Source: an uncultured Muribaculaceae bacterium (lineage in GTDB: Bacteria > Bacteroidota > Bacteroidia > Bacteroidales > Muribaculaceae). Taken from it: 61,733 nucleotides of DNA. The notes under the pieces were generated by a model that made no database searches, had not been told where the DNA came from, and saw only the letters and a program-made list of their open reading frames with translations. The DNA lies in NCBI GenBank assembly GCA_944321705.1, contig CALUMG010000013.1, positions 1 to 61,733 of the forward strand, read 5' to 3'. Shown here in pieces: positions 17,799-25,652 of the stretch. A program made the position numbers and the translations under genes. Position 1 is the first letter of the stretch, and each line of letters starts with the position of its first letter.

Positions 17799-18383
17799 AT
17801 GAGAAATGTACGAAAAATATGCGTTTTTGCTGCTTCAAGTCCACATGTCAATGAAAAATACATTAATGCAGCCTATAAGCTCGGGCATGAAATAGCCTTG
17901 CACGGAGTCGTTTGTGTGAATGGCGCAGGTCGGGAGGGGCTTATGCGTGCTGTTAGCGACGGAGTTCTTGATGCCGGAGGATGTGCCATTGGCATAATTC
18001 CTGAATTCATGGTTGATAATGGCTGGGATTATGACCGCATGAGTGAGATAATAATCACCAAGGACATGCATTCGCGCAAAGAAATGATGATTGAGCATTC
18101 CGACGCAATTGTAGCCCTGCCCGGAGGGTGCGGGACTCTTGAAGAACTGCTTGAAGTAATCACATGGAAACAATTGGGATTATATAAAGGCGCAATAGTG
18201 ATATGCAACATTGATGGTTTCTTTGACAGCCTGTTGAATATGTTCGACAGGTGCATACGCGAATCGCTCATGAAAGAATCACATGCAGGATTGTGGCATG
18301 TCATTTCGGAGGTTGAAGAACTGTTTGATGTGCTTGACAAAATAAACATTGTCGATGACAATAAAATAGAATCCAAATATTGA
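17799..18383 (+). CDS. LOG-family (TIGR00730) nucleotide phosphoribohydrolase
   Basis: A 194-residue Rossmann-like protein of the LOG family, often misnamed lysine decarboxylase. Members cleave nucleoside 5'-monophosphates such as AMP, or cytokinin ribotides, to base and ribose 5-phosphate. The signature PGGCGTLEE is at residues 108-116, and the partner Arg-Lys (SRKEMM) at 93-94. The start at 17799 is set by the promoter just upstream and by the usual MRNVRKICVFAASS beginning. It ends at the TGA overlapping the region just before the DUF4271 gene, so the two are probably co-transcribed. Confidence 0.88.
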   Translation: MRNVRKICVFAASSPHVNEKYINAAYKLGHEIALHGVVCVNGAGREGLMRAVSDGVLDAGGCAIGIIPEFMVDNGWDYDRMSEIIITKDMHSRKEMMIEHSDAIVALPGGCGTLEELLEVITWKQLGLYKGAIVICNIDGFFDSLLNMFDRCIRESLMKESHAGLWHVISEVEELFDVLDKINIVDDNKIESKY

Positions 18384-18388
18384 CATAC

Positions 18389-19231
18389 ATGTTACCGGAA
18401 AGCGGAAATATCATTACCGACACGACTGAATTTTCAATAATAGAGCCGTCATATCCTGAAGGGTTCAATGTTGAGACCGGCAACGACTCGACCTTTGTGC
18501 AGTATAGTGCCATGTCGCAATTGGAAATCCCACGGTCGGAGTCTTGCCCTGAAGAGAGGCCGTCGTCACTATTGCACGATACGGGTACGATGTCCCTTAT
18601 ATTGGTCGTATTCTTGTTTGTGGCTTTCAGTTTCAAGCGAGGATGCAAATATTTTACGCATCTCGGCACCTACATGTTTTCGGTGCGTAGGCGTCATAAC
18701 CTGTTTGATGACCACACCGTCAATGAAACACAGATGCTGGCGGCGTTGATAGCCAACACATGCGTCATGGAAGGCATAATCTTGTATCTTGCAATATCTT
18801 CCACTCAGCCGCAATTGGAATTGCTGCCGGTATTCAGGTATGTCGGGTCTTTGTCGGCGTTTGCCCTGTTGTTTTATTTGTTGCAACTTGTGTTATACAA
18901 AGTGCTTGGATATGTTTTTCTCGACGACAAGGTTTATGTTAAATTGCTTGTCGATGGATTCAACGCGTCGCAAACGTTGCTTGGGTTGTTGTTGCTTCCG
19001 GTCGCATTTGTCATGCTTGTCTATCCGGAGATGTTACACTTTATGCTGATTTGTGCAATATTCTTGTATATAATGGCTCGCATTGTGTTTATTTGCAAAG
19101 GTTTTAGGATTTTTTTCAACAATCTGACATCATTGCTTTATTTTATTTTGTATCTTTGCAGCGTTGAAATTGTACCCGTCATTCTCTCCATTCAAGGTAC
19201 ATTATTTTTATGTAGAATTTTGCAGTCATAA
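18389..19231 (+). CDS. DUF4271 integral membrane protein
   Basis: A 280-residue inner-membrane protein of unknown function. The first 65 residues are soluble and acidic, followed by about seven hydrophobic segments, beginning with SLILVVFLFVAFSF. Its length, late-starting membrane domain and position directly before hemD match the DUF4271 family, which sits next to hemD in many Bacteroidetes. I start at the ATG at 18389; a TTG at 18380 overlaps the previous stop and is less likely. The 5-nt gap to the LOG gene suggests one transcript. Confidence 0.82.
   Translation: MLPESGNIITDTTEFSIIEPSYPEGFNVETGNDSTFVQYSAMSQLEIPRSESCPEERPSSLLHDTGTMSLILVVFLFVAFSFKRGCKYFTHLGTYMFSVRRRHNLFDDHTVNETQMLAALIANTCVMEGIILYLAISSTQPQLELLPVFRYVGSLSAFALLFYLLQLVLYKVLGYVFLDDKVYVKLLVDGFNASQTLLGLLLLPVAFVMLVYPEMLHFMLICAIFLYIMARIVFICKGFRIFFNNLTSLLYFILYLCSVEIVPVILSIQGTLFLCRILQS
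19151..19158 (+). promoter_or_regulatory. Internal -7 box for hemD
   Basis: TATCTTTG, followed by CAGC, lies inside the 3' end of the DUF4271 gene and 87 nt before the hemD start. It matches the Bacteroidetes consensus. The -33 element is not clear. Confidence 0.45.
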
Positions 19232-19245
19232 AAACACAGGCTAAA

Positions 19246-20007
19246 GTGGACATTAAAAAAATTTTGATCTCGCAACCGAAACCTCAATCAGACAAATCTC
19301 CCTATTACGATATTGCTCAAAAATACGGTGTAGAGGTAGTATTTCGTCCGTTCATCAAAGTAGAAGGATTGACATCTAAAGAATTCAGGCAATCTAAGAT
19401 TTCCATTTCTGATTACACGGCTGTAATATTCACGGCAAGGACGGCAATCGACCATTTTTTCCGTTTGTGTGAGGAAATGAGGATTACAATTCCCGACACG
19501 ATGAAATATTTTTGCACTACGGAGACCATTGCACGTTACTTGCAAAAGTATATCGTATATCGCAAGCGCAAAATATTTTTCGGCACATCGGGAAAACTTG
19601 ATGACGAGAAGTTGTTGAAAGATCTTTTGAAGCACAGCAAAGAAAAGTTCTTGTTCCCGATTTCTGATGTTCATCGTGACAATTTGAGCATCCTTGATGA
19701 AAACAAGATACCTTATACCAAAGCTGTGATGTATCGCACCGTGAGCAATGATTTTCGCAAGGATGAACCGTTTGACTATGACATGCTCATATTCTTCAGC
19801 CCGGCCGGAATCAAGTCTTTGTTGAAAAATTTTCCAGATTTCCACCAAGGAGACATAAGGATAGGATGTTTCGGAGAGACTACGGCCAAGGCTGTAGAGG
19901 AAGACGGCTTGAGGCTTGATCTTCAAGCTCCCAATCCTGAGGCTCCGTCGATGACTGCCGCGCTCGACATGTATTTGAAGAAAGTCCTTGACGGCAAGAA
20001 GAATTAA
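19246..20007 (+). CDS. hemD: Uroporphyrinogen-III synthase
   Basis: A 253-residue protein with the HemD fold, which cyclises hydroxymethylbilane to uroporphyrinogen III in tetrapyrrole synthesis. It starts with GTG (19246), giving MDIKKILISQPKPQ, the usual opening of Bacteroidales HemD. Other family segments are VVFRPFIKVEGL, YTAVIFTARTAIDHFF, KAVMYRTVSND and LIFFSPAGIKSLL. HemD sequences diverge strongly, so the call rests on the whole pattern and on the DUF4271 neighbour. No other haem gene is close. Confidence 0.85.
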   Translation: MDIKKILISQPKPQSDKSPYYDIAQKYGVEVVFRPFIKVEGLTSKEFRQSKISISDYTAVIFTARTAIDHFFRLCEEMRITIPDTMKYFCTTETIARYLQKYIVYRKRKIFFGTSGKLDDEKLLKDLLKHSKEKFLFPISDVHRDNLSILDENKIPYTKAVMYRTVSNDFRKDEPFDYDMLIFFSPAGIKSLLKNFPDFHQGDIRIGCFGETTAKAVEEDGLRLDLQAPNPEAPSMTAALDMYLKKVLDGKKN

Positions 20008-20036
20008 GCGGAATAGATAATAAAAAAGAAATATCG

Positions 20037-20075
20037 AATGAGGGTGTGCCAGTCATTGAAGGCGCACCCTCATTT
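20037..20075 (+). terminator. Terminator after hemD
   Basis: AATGAGGGTGTGCC pairs with GGCGCACCCTCATT (one mismatch) around a 10-nt loop. A short TTTGTG follows. Confidence 0.7.
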
Positions 20076-20140
20076 GTGTATTCAAAACATTGTCAAGGTA
20101 TCAAGCAGGTAATACTATTTCCCGGCATGGGTTGCCTGAG

Positions 20141-20171
20141 TTGGCAGATTCGACAAATAGTTATAAATTTG
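20141..20171 (+). promoter_or_regulatory. Promoter of the rnpA-yidD-tatD operon
   Basis: TTG (20141-20143), a 20-nt spacer and TAAATTTG (20164-20171) match the Bacteroidetes sigma consensus in both sequence and spacing. It lies 62 bp before the GTG start of rnpA. Confidence 0.65.
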
Positions 20172-20233
20172 CATGTTGCAAATAGTTGTGAGAATTAGCA
20201 ACACGGCATGGCCGTTCATTTATTTTAAAGACG

Positions 20234-20668
20234 GTGAAAGGTAACAGATTATATAAAAGTGAGAAATTGTGCAGCCGAACAGCGGTGAGCATGTTGTTCT
20301 CGGCAGGGCGTTCGGTCTCTGCCTTTCCTTTACGCGCCGTAATCAGGATGGAGAAGAGTGCCGGTGACCGCCGTCAAGCGCGCTTCATGATAACCGTGCC
20401 TAAGAAAAAGATAAGGAAGGCGGTGGGACGGGTGTTGCTGCGCCGCCGGGTGAGGGAGGCTTACAGGCTTAACCGCAACTTGTTGCTGCCTGCGCTTGAC
20501 AAGAGCGGAATGTGGGTTGACATCGCGTTTTTATATATGGACTCTAATATCGCAAGCTACAATGTCATAGAAACGAAGATGAGGACGTTGCTTGGCAAGA
20601 TAGCCGATATTGCCGAGGCAAGTAGAATAGGACAGGAGGCCGAAAGAAACAGCAATGAAGGTGATTAG
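20234..20668 (+). CDS. rnpA: Ribonuclease P protein component
   Basis: A 144-residue basic protein that helps the RNase P RNA cut 5' leaders from tRNA precursors. The RNR signature [16 protein letters not shown] is at about residues 65-80, after the central strand [16 protein letters not shown]. It starts at GTG 20234; no better ATG lies upstream. Its end overlaps yidD by 14 nt, so the two are translationally coupled, an arrangement kept across many bacteria. Confidence 0.95.
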   Translation: MKGNRLYKSEKLCSRTAVSMLFSAGRSVSAFPLRAVIRMEKSAGDRRQARFMITVPKKKIRKAVGRVLLRRRVREAYRLNRNLLLPALDKSGMWVDIAFLYMDSNIASYNVIETKMRTLLGKIADIAEASRIGQEAERNSNEGD

Positions 20669-20885
20669 AAAAATACTGGTGTTTTTGCTGGTTTTGCCAA
20701 TACAATTTTACAGATATTGCATATCGCCGTTATTCCCTCCTGCGTGTCGATACACGCCCACTTGCAGCCAGTATGCAATAGAAGCATTGCGTAAGCATGG
20801 CCCGATAAAAGGCTTGTGGCTTGCCATAAAACGTATATGCCGTTGTAATCCGTGGGGTGGCAGCGGATATGACCCGGTGCCATGA
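20655..20885 (+). CDS. yidD: Membrane protein insertion efficiency factor YidD
   Basis: A 76-residue protein with an N-terminal hydrophobic helix and the invariant family segments [28 protein letters not shown] and [14 protein letters not shown]. YidD assists YidC-dependent insertion of inner-membrane proteins. It overlaps rnpA by 14 nt at its start and tatD by 4 nt at its end, so the three genes form one operon. yidC itself is not in the window. Confidence 0.95.
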   Translation: MKVIRKILVFLLVLPIQFYRYCISPLFPPACRYTPTCSQYAIEALRKHGPIKGLWLAIKRICRCNPWGGSGYDPVP

Positions 20886-21505
20886 TATTCGATATACACA
20901 CTCATGACATATCGGCTCGTAATGCCTTGATAAGCGTTAATCCTGCGGAGTTTGATCCACAACCGGGGGCTTTTTATTCTGTCGGCATTCATCCGTGGCG
21001 GCTTTCTGCTTCGGACGAAGATATGAAGTTGCTTGAATCCATCGCATTAAGGGACGATGTGTTGATGATAGGCGAATGCGGAATCGACAAAGTGCGTGGC
21101 GTGGAGCTGAATGAACAAATCAAGGTGCTGCGCAAGCATGTTGAATTATCGGAAACTCTTGGGAAACCGCTTATCCTGCATTGTGTTAAGGCAAGCAATG
21201 AACTGATAGCCTTGAGAAAGGAAATACGAGCCACACAGCCGTGGGTGGTTCATGGGTTCAGAGGAAATGCCAATGTGGCAAGGCAATTGTTGGCTGCCGG
21301 CATGTTTCTGTCATTTGGCGAGCATTTCAATGCCGATGCGTTAAAGGTCGTGCCTCCCGGAAGATTGCTTGTCGAGACCGATGAGTCGGCCATGAAGATA
21401 GACGAAATCGCCAAGCGTGTAGCAGAGACGAGAGGTGTGCCTTGCGAAGAACTTGAGTCGGATGTCTTGCAGACGATACAAGTGTTATTGCATAGAATGC
21501 TGTGA
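20882..21505 (+). CDS. tatD: TatD-family metal-dependent hydrolase
   Basis: A 207-residue TIM-barrel hydrolase, shorter than the usual 255-265 residues. Metal ligands appear as H6 and H8 (DIHTHD), E65 (GECGIDK), H100 (LILHCVKA), H124 (VHGFRG) and D167 (ETDES). TatD proteins are described as 3'-5' exonucleases acting on DNA or RNA, or as D-aminoacyl-tRNA-type quality-control enzymes. The start ATG overlaps the yidD stop. The short length reflects missing loops rather than truncation, because all ligands are present. Confidence 0.88.
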   Translation: MIFDIHTHDISARNALISVNPAEFDPQPGAFYSVGIHPWRLSASDEDMKLLESIALRDDVLMIGECGIDKVRGVELNEQIKVLRKHVELSETLGKPLILHCVKASNELIALRKEIRATQPWVVHGFRGNANVARQLLAAGMFLSFGEHFNADALKVVPPGRLLVETDESAMKIDEIAKRVAETRGVPCEELESDVLQTIQVLLHRML

Positions 21506-21550
21506 ATCACAGACATGAATTTGAAAAAATCTTAAATTCCGGCTATTTGC

Positions 21551-21582
21551 TTTGCAAGTGCGTTTAAATTGCCATATATTTG
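21551..21582 (+). promoter_or_regulatory. Strong consensus promoter of the Cys/His-rich protein gene
   Basis: TTTG (21551-21554), exactly 20 nt, then TATATTTG (21575-21582). It is among the best matches to the Bacteroidetes consensus in this window, 31 bp before the ATG. Confidence 0.7.
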
Positions 21583-21613
21583 ATGCAGTGAAATATCAAT
21601 AACGACAATAGTT

Positions 21614-21937
21614 ATGAAAAAATCAGTATTAGCATTTGCAGTAGTCGCATGTGTGGCTTTTTTCTCAGCATTTGTTTATGCCGGCAACGATGACAAAGAC
21701 AATCAGCGCAATGACAATCGCATAGAATGTTGCTGTGGTGATTGCGGTTGTGGGGAAGATTGCAAATGTGATGAAAATTGCAACGGATGCGCTCCTTGCC
21801 GAAATAATGAATATTGCCGTGATTGTGAAGACTGTCATCATGACGGCAGTTGTTGCGACTATTACCAAGGAAGACATCATCGTCATCACCATGACAGGCA
21901 TCATGGCCATCATGGAGGATGTTGCAGGCATTATTGA
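21614..21937 (+). CDS. Small secreted Cys/His-rich protein, probable metal binder
   Basis: A 107-residue protein. Residues 1-23 are a signal peptide (MKKSVLAFAVVACVAFFSAF, then VYA). The mature 84 residues contain 17 cysteines and 12 histidines: first a run of CCC, CxxC, CxC and CxxC motifs in an acidic background, then a His cluster (GRHHRHHHDRHHGHHGG) and a final CC. I recognise no family. The composition suggests binding of Zn, Cu or Ni outside the cytoplasm, or a disulfide-stabilised fold. It has its own strong promoter and no linked metal transporter. Confidence 0.75.
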   Translation: MKKSVLAFAVVACVAFFSAFVYAGNDDKDNQRNDNRIECCCGDCGCGEDCKCDENCNGCAPCRNNEYCRDCEDCHHDGSCCDYYQGRHHRHHHDRHHGHHGGCCRHY

Positions 21938-21948
21938 AACTGGCATCT

Positions 21949-21975
21949 ACTGTCAGATTACATAATCTTGACAGT
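21949..21975. terminator. Possible convergent terminator hairpin
   Basis: CTGTCAGATTA (21950-21960) pairs with TAATCTTGACAG (21963-21974) with one bulge, between two converging genes. It has no T run and overlaps the stop codon of the minus-strand gene. Confidence 0.35.
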
Positions 21976-22341
21976 CGGAGTGCTTTTTTGATTCATTAAT
22001 TCCAGTTTGCGGTCAGGTTCTACCGACAAAACACCTTTTATGCTTTTGAAATATTCAATAGCTTCAAGGATATTCTTGTCGGTGGGAATGTTGATTGCCA
22101 TTCCGTTCAGGAGCTTATAGGAATATACCACCGTGGCATCGTATGTGCTTAAAGACTCAAGCATAGGTGCGTTGCCTATTTCCTTATCGTAGAATATTAT
22201 AAGCACTCTTGACTCAAAACGTTGGTTCTGTTGTGCTATTGTTAGAGAGTTTTCTTGAGTCTTGCAAGAAATGAAAGACATGAAGCATGCAAGCAACAAT
22301 GCTGTAAATAGAAGATTAATATGTCGAGTCGTTATTTTCAT
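21958..22341 (-). CDS. Lipoprotein with an inhibitor-I9 (subtilisin propeptide)-like domain
   Basis: A 127-residue lipoprotein. From the ATG at 22341 it has a signal sequence and lipobox SFISCKT (Cys26). Residues about 45-115 resemble the I9 propeptide fold: a first strand (RVLIIFYD), a central VVYSYKLLNGMAINIP strand, a helix (KNILEAIEYFKSIKGV) and the closing VLSVEPDRKLEL. This last piece matches the pGVxSVExD pattern of subtilisin propeptides. No protease gene is next to it, so it may be a free-standing protease inhibitor or chaperone; that role is inferred. It overlaps the end of aroK by 26 nt and is probably co-transcribed with it. Confidence 0.68.
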   Translation of the reverse strand: MKITTRHINLLFTALLLACFMSFISCKTQENSLTIAQQNQRFESRVLIIFYDKEIGNAPMLESLSTYDATVVYSYKLLNGMAINIPTDKNILEAIEYFKSIKGVLSVEPDRKLELMNQKSTPTVKIM

Positions 22342-22879
22342 GCCGGCGTATGATGTCAATCAGTTGTAAGGCGGTTTTTATTGTCTCGGATTTGTCTTTC
22401 AGGTGCGAAGCATTGAAAATTATCTCGGCACGGGAATATTGGGCTATTCTTTTTGCAAGCCCTTCTTTTACAAAATCGATTAGCTCTTCATCGCTTTTGT
22501 CGGCAATCAACGGGCGTTTGGCTCTGGAGCCAGGCAAGGCGAGCCGCAATGCAAGAATTTCGGGGGGGACGTTGAGGTAAATAGTAAGGCCGTGGGAGAG
22601 CATGAAATCCATGTTGTCAAAGTAGCATGGAGTGCCACCTCCGCATGCCACGATGACATTTTGGAATTCGGCCACCTCGTGTATCATGTTGCTTTCAATC
22701 GAGCGGAATCCGGCTTCCCCGTCCTTTTCAAATATTTGTCTTACAGTTGAGTGAAATCTCGTTTCTATATACTTGTCGAGATCGATGAATTCACGTTGCA
22801 TTTCACGGGCAAGTTGCCTGCCGAGAGAACTTTTTCCACTACCCATGTATCCGATTAAAAAAACAGGACGGTTATTCAT
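22316..22879 (-). CDS. aroK: Shikimate kinase
   Basis: A 187-residue P-loop kinase that phosphorylates shikimate at the 3-hydroxyl in aromatic amino-acid synthesis. Walker A GYMGSGKS is at residues 10-17. The shikimate-binding residues appear in FIDLDKYIE (D), in the GFRSIE segment (R) and in VACGGGTP (GGG). The lid segment is LPGSRAKRPL. I start at the ATG at 22879 (MNNRPVFLIG), the usual beginning, rather than 27 nt earlier. It shares a transcript with the downstream I9-like lipoprotein and diverges from rnhA. Confidence 0.93.
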   Translation of the reverse strand: MNNRPVFLIGYMGSGKSSLGRQLAREMQREFIDLDKYIETRFHSTVRQIFEKDGEAGFRSIESNMIHEVAEFQNVIVACGGGTPCYFDNMDFMLSHGLTIYLNVPPEILALRLALPGSRAKRPLIADKSDEELIDFVKEGLAKRIAQYSRAEIIFNASHLKDKSETIKTALQLIDIIRRHENNDSTY

Positions 22880-22917
22880 TGTAAGTTTAATTGAGCCGGT
22901 TGCCATTAATTGAAGTC

Positions 22918-22925
22918 CAAATGTA
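22918..22925 (-). promoter_or_regulatory. -7 box of aroK
   Basis: Minus strand TACATTTG, 38 nt before the ATG at 22879. It is divergent from the rnhA box 12 bp away. Confidence 0.5.
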
Positions 22926-22937
22926 GAGAAAAAATAT

Positions 22938-22945
22938 TAACTTTG
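22938..22945 (+). promoter_or_regulatory. -7 box of rnhA
   Basis: TAACTTTG, 28 nt before the ATG at 22974. It lies back-to-back with the aroK box. Confidence 0.5.
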
Positions 22946-22973
22946 CCGAAAAAGTAGGCAGGAATTTTTCTGA

Positions 22974-23615
22974 ATGGCAAGTAAATATAAATGGTATGTA
23001 GTGTGGGTAGGCGATCACCCCGGCATATATGACAGTTGGGAAGAGTGCAAACTTCAAGTTGAACGGTATCCCAATGCACGATATAAAAGTTTCAATTCCA
23101 AAGAAGAAGCCATAGAAGCCTTCAGAGGCGACTCGTCGCAGCAGATGGGCATATTACGCAGCATAGCGTCGGCCAAGAATCGAGTGGTCAATTATGAAGC
23201 CTTTCCCGAGATAGTCCTTGACAGCTTAGCCGTCGATGCAGCGTGCAGCGGCAATCCCGGCATGATGGAATATCAAGGCGTGTGGGTGAGAACAGGACAA
23301 GTTATTTTCCGTAAAGGCCCGTTTCCTCATGCCACAAATAACATAGGAGAATTCCTGGCTATCGTGCACGGCCTTGCATTCTTGAAGCAAAAAGGTCTTT
23401 CCGTCCCCATTTACAGCGACAGCAAGACAGCCCAAGCATGGGTTCGTGACCGGAAGTGCAAGAGCCAGCTGGTTAAGAATGATCGCAATGCCGCATTGTT
23501 TGACATTGTGGCCCGTGCCGAGTATTGGCTCAACAACAACACATACAATAATCGCATCATAAAGTGGAAGACCGAAGAATGGGGAGAAATTCCTGCCGAC
23601 TTCGGTAGAAAATAA
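22974..23615 (+). CDS. rnhA: Ribonuclease H with N-terminal viroplasmin domain
   Basis: A 213-residue protein that degrades the RNA strand of RNA-DNA hybrids. Residues 1-55 form the caulimovirus viroplasmin/RNase H1 hybrid-binding domain (YKWYVVWVGDHPGIYDSWEE, KSFNSKEEAIEAF). Residues about 80-213 form the RNase H fold with catalytic D88 (LAVDAACSGNPG), E126 (NNIGEFLA), D149 (YSDSKTA) and D209 (PADFGRK). This two-domain form is standard for Bacteroidetes RNase H. The zinc-ribbon gene starts 14 nt downstream and may be co-transcribed. Confidence 0.92.
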   Translation: MASKYKWYVVWVGDHPGIYDSWEECKLQVERYPNARYKSFNSKEEAIEAFRGDSSQQMGILRSIASAKNRVVNYEAFPEIVLDSLAVDAACSGNPGMMEYQGVWVRTGQVIFRKGPFPHATNNIGEFLAIVHGLAFLKQKGLSVPIYSDSKTAQAWVRDRKCKSQLVKNDRNAALFDIVARAEYWLNNNTYNNRIIKWKTEEWGEIPADFGRK

Positions 23616-23629
23616 ATTATAGTAGGGAA

Positions 23630-25075
23630 ATGGTAAACAAGTGTCCTAAATGCGGTAACATGCTTCCTGCCGGAGCCGCTTATTGCGGCAAATGCGGGGC
23701 AAGCCTTCTTGCAGGTATGAGGAAATGCCCGGAGTGTCATAGGTTCATACCGGCCAAATCGGTTTTTTGCCCTTTATGTGGCAAGATGGTAAGGAATGAT
23801 TTCGCTCCCGAACCTGTTGTCTTGACCCCAGAACCCAATGAAAAAGCGGTTGGAGAGAATAAATCCTCAGTCGTGGCCGAAGATGAAAAACAACCAAAGA
23901 AAGAAATCAAGCCGACTGTAAACATCAGCCGTGACGATGTATTGGAGAACAAGAATAACAAGTCAAAGGACAATGGCCGCAAGAACAAGCTAATAAGCAT
24001 TTCATTGGTACTGGTAATCGTGATTCTTGTCGTTGCCGTATATGACTGGAATAGCGGAAGCATTTTACATAATGATGTGCAGGAACAAACTTTGGCAGAT
24101 GAAAGCGAATTGTTGCAGCAGGATGAGATTCCCATGAGCATGGAAGAAGCCGCCGAAGCCTACAGAAGCATTGCCATGCATGGCTCTCATGGTGATGAGG
24201 ATTCTCGATTTGCCGTTGCAGCTTATTCAAATCTTCGTGAAAAAGAGCGAATAGTCGGGATTGATTTCAATTCGGACGAAAACCGCAGGTCGCATTACAG
24301 GATAAAGGAACTGGTGCGTTTGAATGGAGAATGGCAAAGTTTGGGAGAAATAGTGAAATACATCGACAGAGGACTTTTGATATTCAACCGAGACAGTTTA
24401 GGAATTGCCAATGAAAATATTCCGCGCATAATGGAACTTGACGGTAAATTGTATTTTTATTTCGTGTATCTCATAGCTCCGTTCCAAGATGCTTCGAGAG
24501 GTGAATGTCATCTCATGCCATCGTTGTACAATATAGAGACGAAAGATGTGATACAAGCCGATTTTATTTGCCGCCCGGTGAATCGAGGAGGTCGGAAAAT
24601 GTATCGCGGAGAGATGTCGGGCAACCGTGAAACTCCCGAATTCAGATTTTTAAGTCAGGAGCTGGCAAGATATTCGATAATATACAGGCCGACGGCCGAA
24701 GAAATGGAATTGGAAGCTCCGAAAAATGCAGTGAAGAAGTGGGCGAAAGACAATGAAAAGGCTTTGCAGGAGCTAAAAGATGCCGATGTTGCAACCACGA
24801 CATTTGTCGTGACACTGTATGACTCGCCTTTGTTTGCTCGTGAAGAAGTTGATACCGAGTCGCTTGTCGAGAATGAAAGCTATATGTTTTATGTCACACA
24901 TGCAGGAGCGGTGTTTGGTTATAATCGTTCAAGTCGTGAATTTTTCATCGCTTATGTTGACATGAACGGAAACAAGCCGGTTATCGACATGAAGCCTGGC
25001 GGCATGTTGCATGTGGTAGCAGGAGACATGGATTTTGATTTAGATCCTGTTTCTTGTAAAGTTGTAAAGAATTGA
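23630..25075 (+). CDS. Double zinc-ribbon, single-pass membrane protein
   Basis: A 481-residue protein of unknown function. The N-terminus has two zinc ribbons of CxxC-x10-CxxC form: C5, C8, C19, C22 and C33, C36, C47, C50. A low-complexity charged linker (about 55-120) leads to one transmembrane helix (about 122-142). The remaining 335 residues are probably outside the cytoplasm; I recognise no domain there, though they contain several predicted beta-strands. This places the ribbons in the cytoplasm. It lies 14 nt after rnhA and 8 nt before a tail-anchored partner, so the two unknown genes are probably translated together. Confidence 0.82.
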   Translation: MVNKCPKCGNMLPAGAAYCGKCGASLLAGMRKCPECHRFIPAKSVFCPLCGKMVRNDFAPEPVVLTPEPNEKAVGENKSSVVAEDEKQPKKEIKPTVNISRDDVLENKNNKSKDNGRKNKLISISLVLVIVILVVAVYDWNSGSILHNDVQEQTLADESELLQQDEIPMSMEEAAEAYRSIAMHGSHGDEDSRFAVAAYSNLREKERIVGIDFNSDENRRSHYRIKELVRLNGEWQSLGEIVKYIDRGLLIFNRDSLGIANENIPRIMELDGKLYFYFVYLIAPFQDASRGECHLMPSLYNIETKDVIQADFICRPVNRGGRKMYRGEMSGNRETPEFRFLSQELARYSIIYRPTAEEMELEAPKNAVKKWAKDNEKALQELKDADVATTTFVVTLYDSPLFAREEVDTESLVENESYMFYVTHAGAVFGYNRSSREFFIAYVDMNGNKPVIDMKPGGMLHVVAGDMDFDLDPVSCKVVKN

Positions 25076-25083
25076 TATTGTTT

Positions 25084-25527
25084 ATGGAAGAACGTTTTAT
25101 ACCAATAGCAGATTATGTGAAGTCGCATGAAAGCGCACCTGCGGCCATGGTCGACTTGTTGCTTCATCAAGTGCTTGGTGAAATGGCGCAGTGGAGAATT
25201 GACAATCCCGACGTAAAAGGCTGTGTGAGACTGGAAAATATATATATTGATGAGAATAATCCTTTTAGTATCAAAATATCGGGATTTGACGAGAATTGCG
25301 TCGACGATGTGAAAAGTTACGGTGAGGTTTTATCCACGTTGCTGGGAATGCTTAAAGTGACACACAAGCGAGCTCGTAAGATTGCCAACGCTTGCTGCAA
25401 AGGAGAATTCAATAATCTCGGTGATGTCATGCTTGCTGTGGAAAAACGCGACTCCAACGTTATTTACATAGTTTTGATTGCTATCATAGTGATAATGATT
25501 TCAATACTCGCGTGGCTTAATAATTGA
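25084..25527 (+). CDS. Tail-anchored protein resembling a degenerate protein-kinase C-lobe
   Basis: A 147-residue protein. Residues about 24-85 look like the part of a kinase around the catalytic loop: VKGCVRLENIYIDE aligns with the HGDLKPENILID-type loop, KISGFDE with the DFG region, and DDVKSYGEVLSTLL with the helix that follows the activation segment. The HRD Asp and the DFG order are missing, and there is no N-lobe, so it would be inactive. Residues 124-147 are a C-terminal transmembrane helix, with the bulk in the cytoplasm. I start at ATG 25084 rather than the TTG at 25072. The kinase likeness is my reading, not a database result. Confidence 0.65.
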   Translation: MEERFIPIADYVKSHESAPAAMVDLLLHQVLGEMAQWRIDNPDVKGCVRLENIYIDENNPFSIKISGFDENCVDDVKSYGEVLSTLLGMLKVTHKRARKIANACCKGEFNNLGDVMLAVEKRDSNVIYIVLIAIIVIMISILAWLNN

Positions 25528-25622
25528 ATGAAGAAACAAAAATAAGAGGATAAAAAGCTTGATAATCTGTCGGCTAAGATGAAAATTATGGCAAATAGGT
25601 TTATCGGCTTCCAAATAATGAC

Positions 25623-25630
25623 TAAATTTG
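25623..25630 (+). promoter_or_regulatory. Promoter box of the GNAT-like gene
   Basis: TAAATTTG, 22 nt before the ATG, with TTTA (25600-25603) at 19-nt spacing as a weak -33 element. Confidence 0.5.
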
Positions 25631-25652
25631 CACTCTAAAATTTTCACATATC

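Noticed and set aside
20882..21505. Truncated tatD pseudogene
   Set aside because: It is shorter than usual, but all metal ligands are present and the frame is intact, so it is probably functional.
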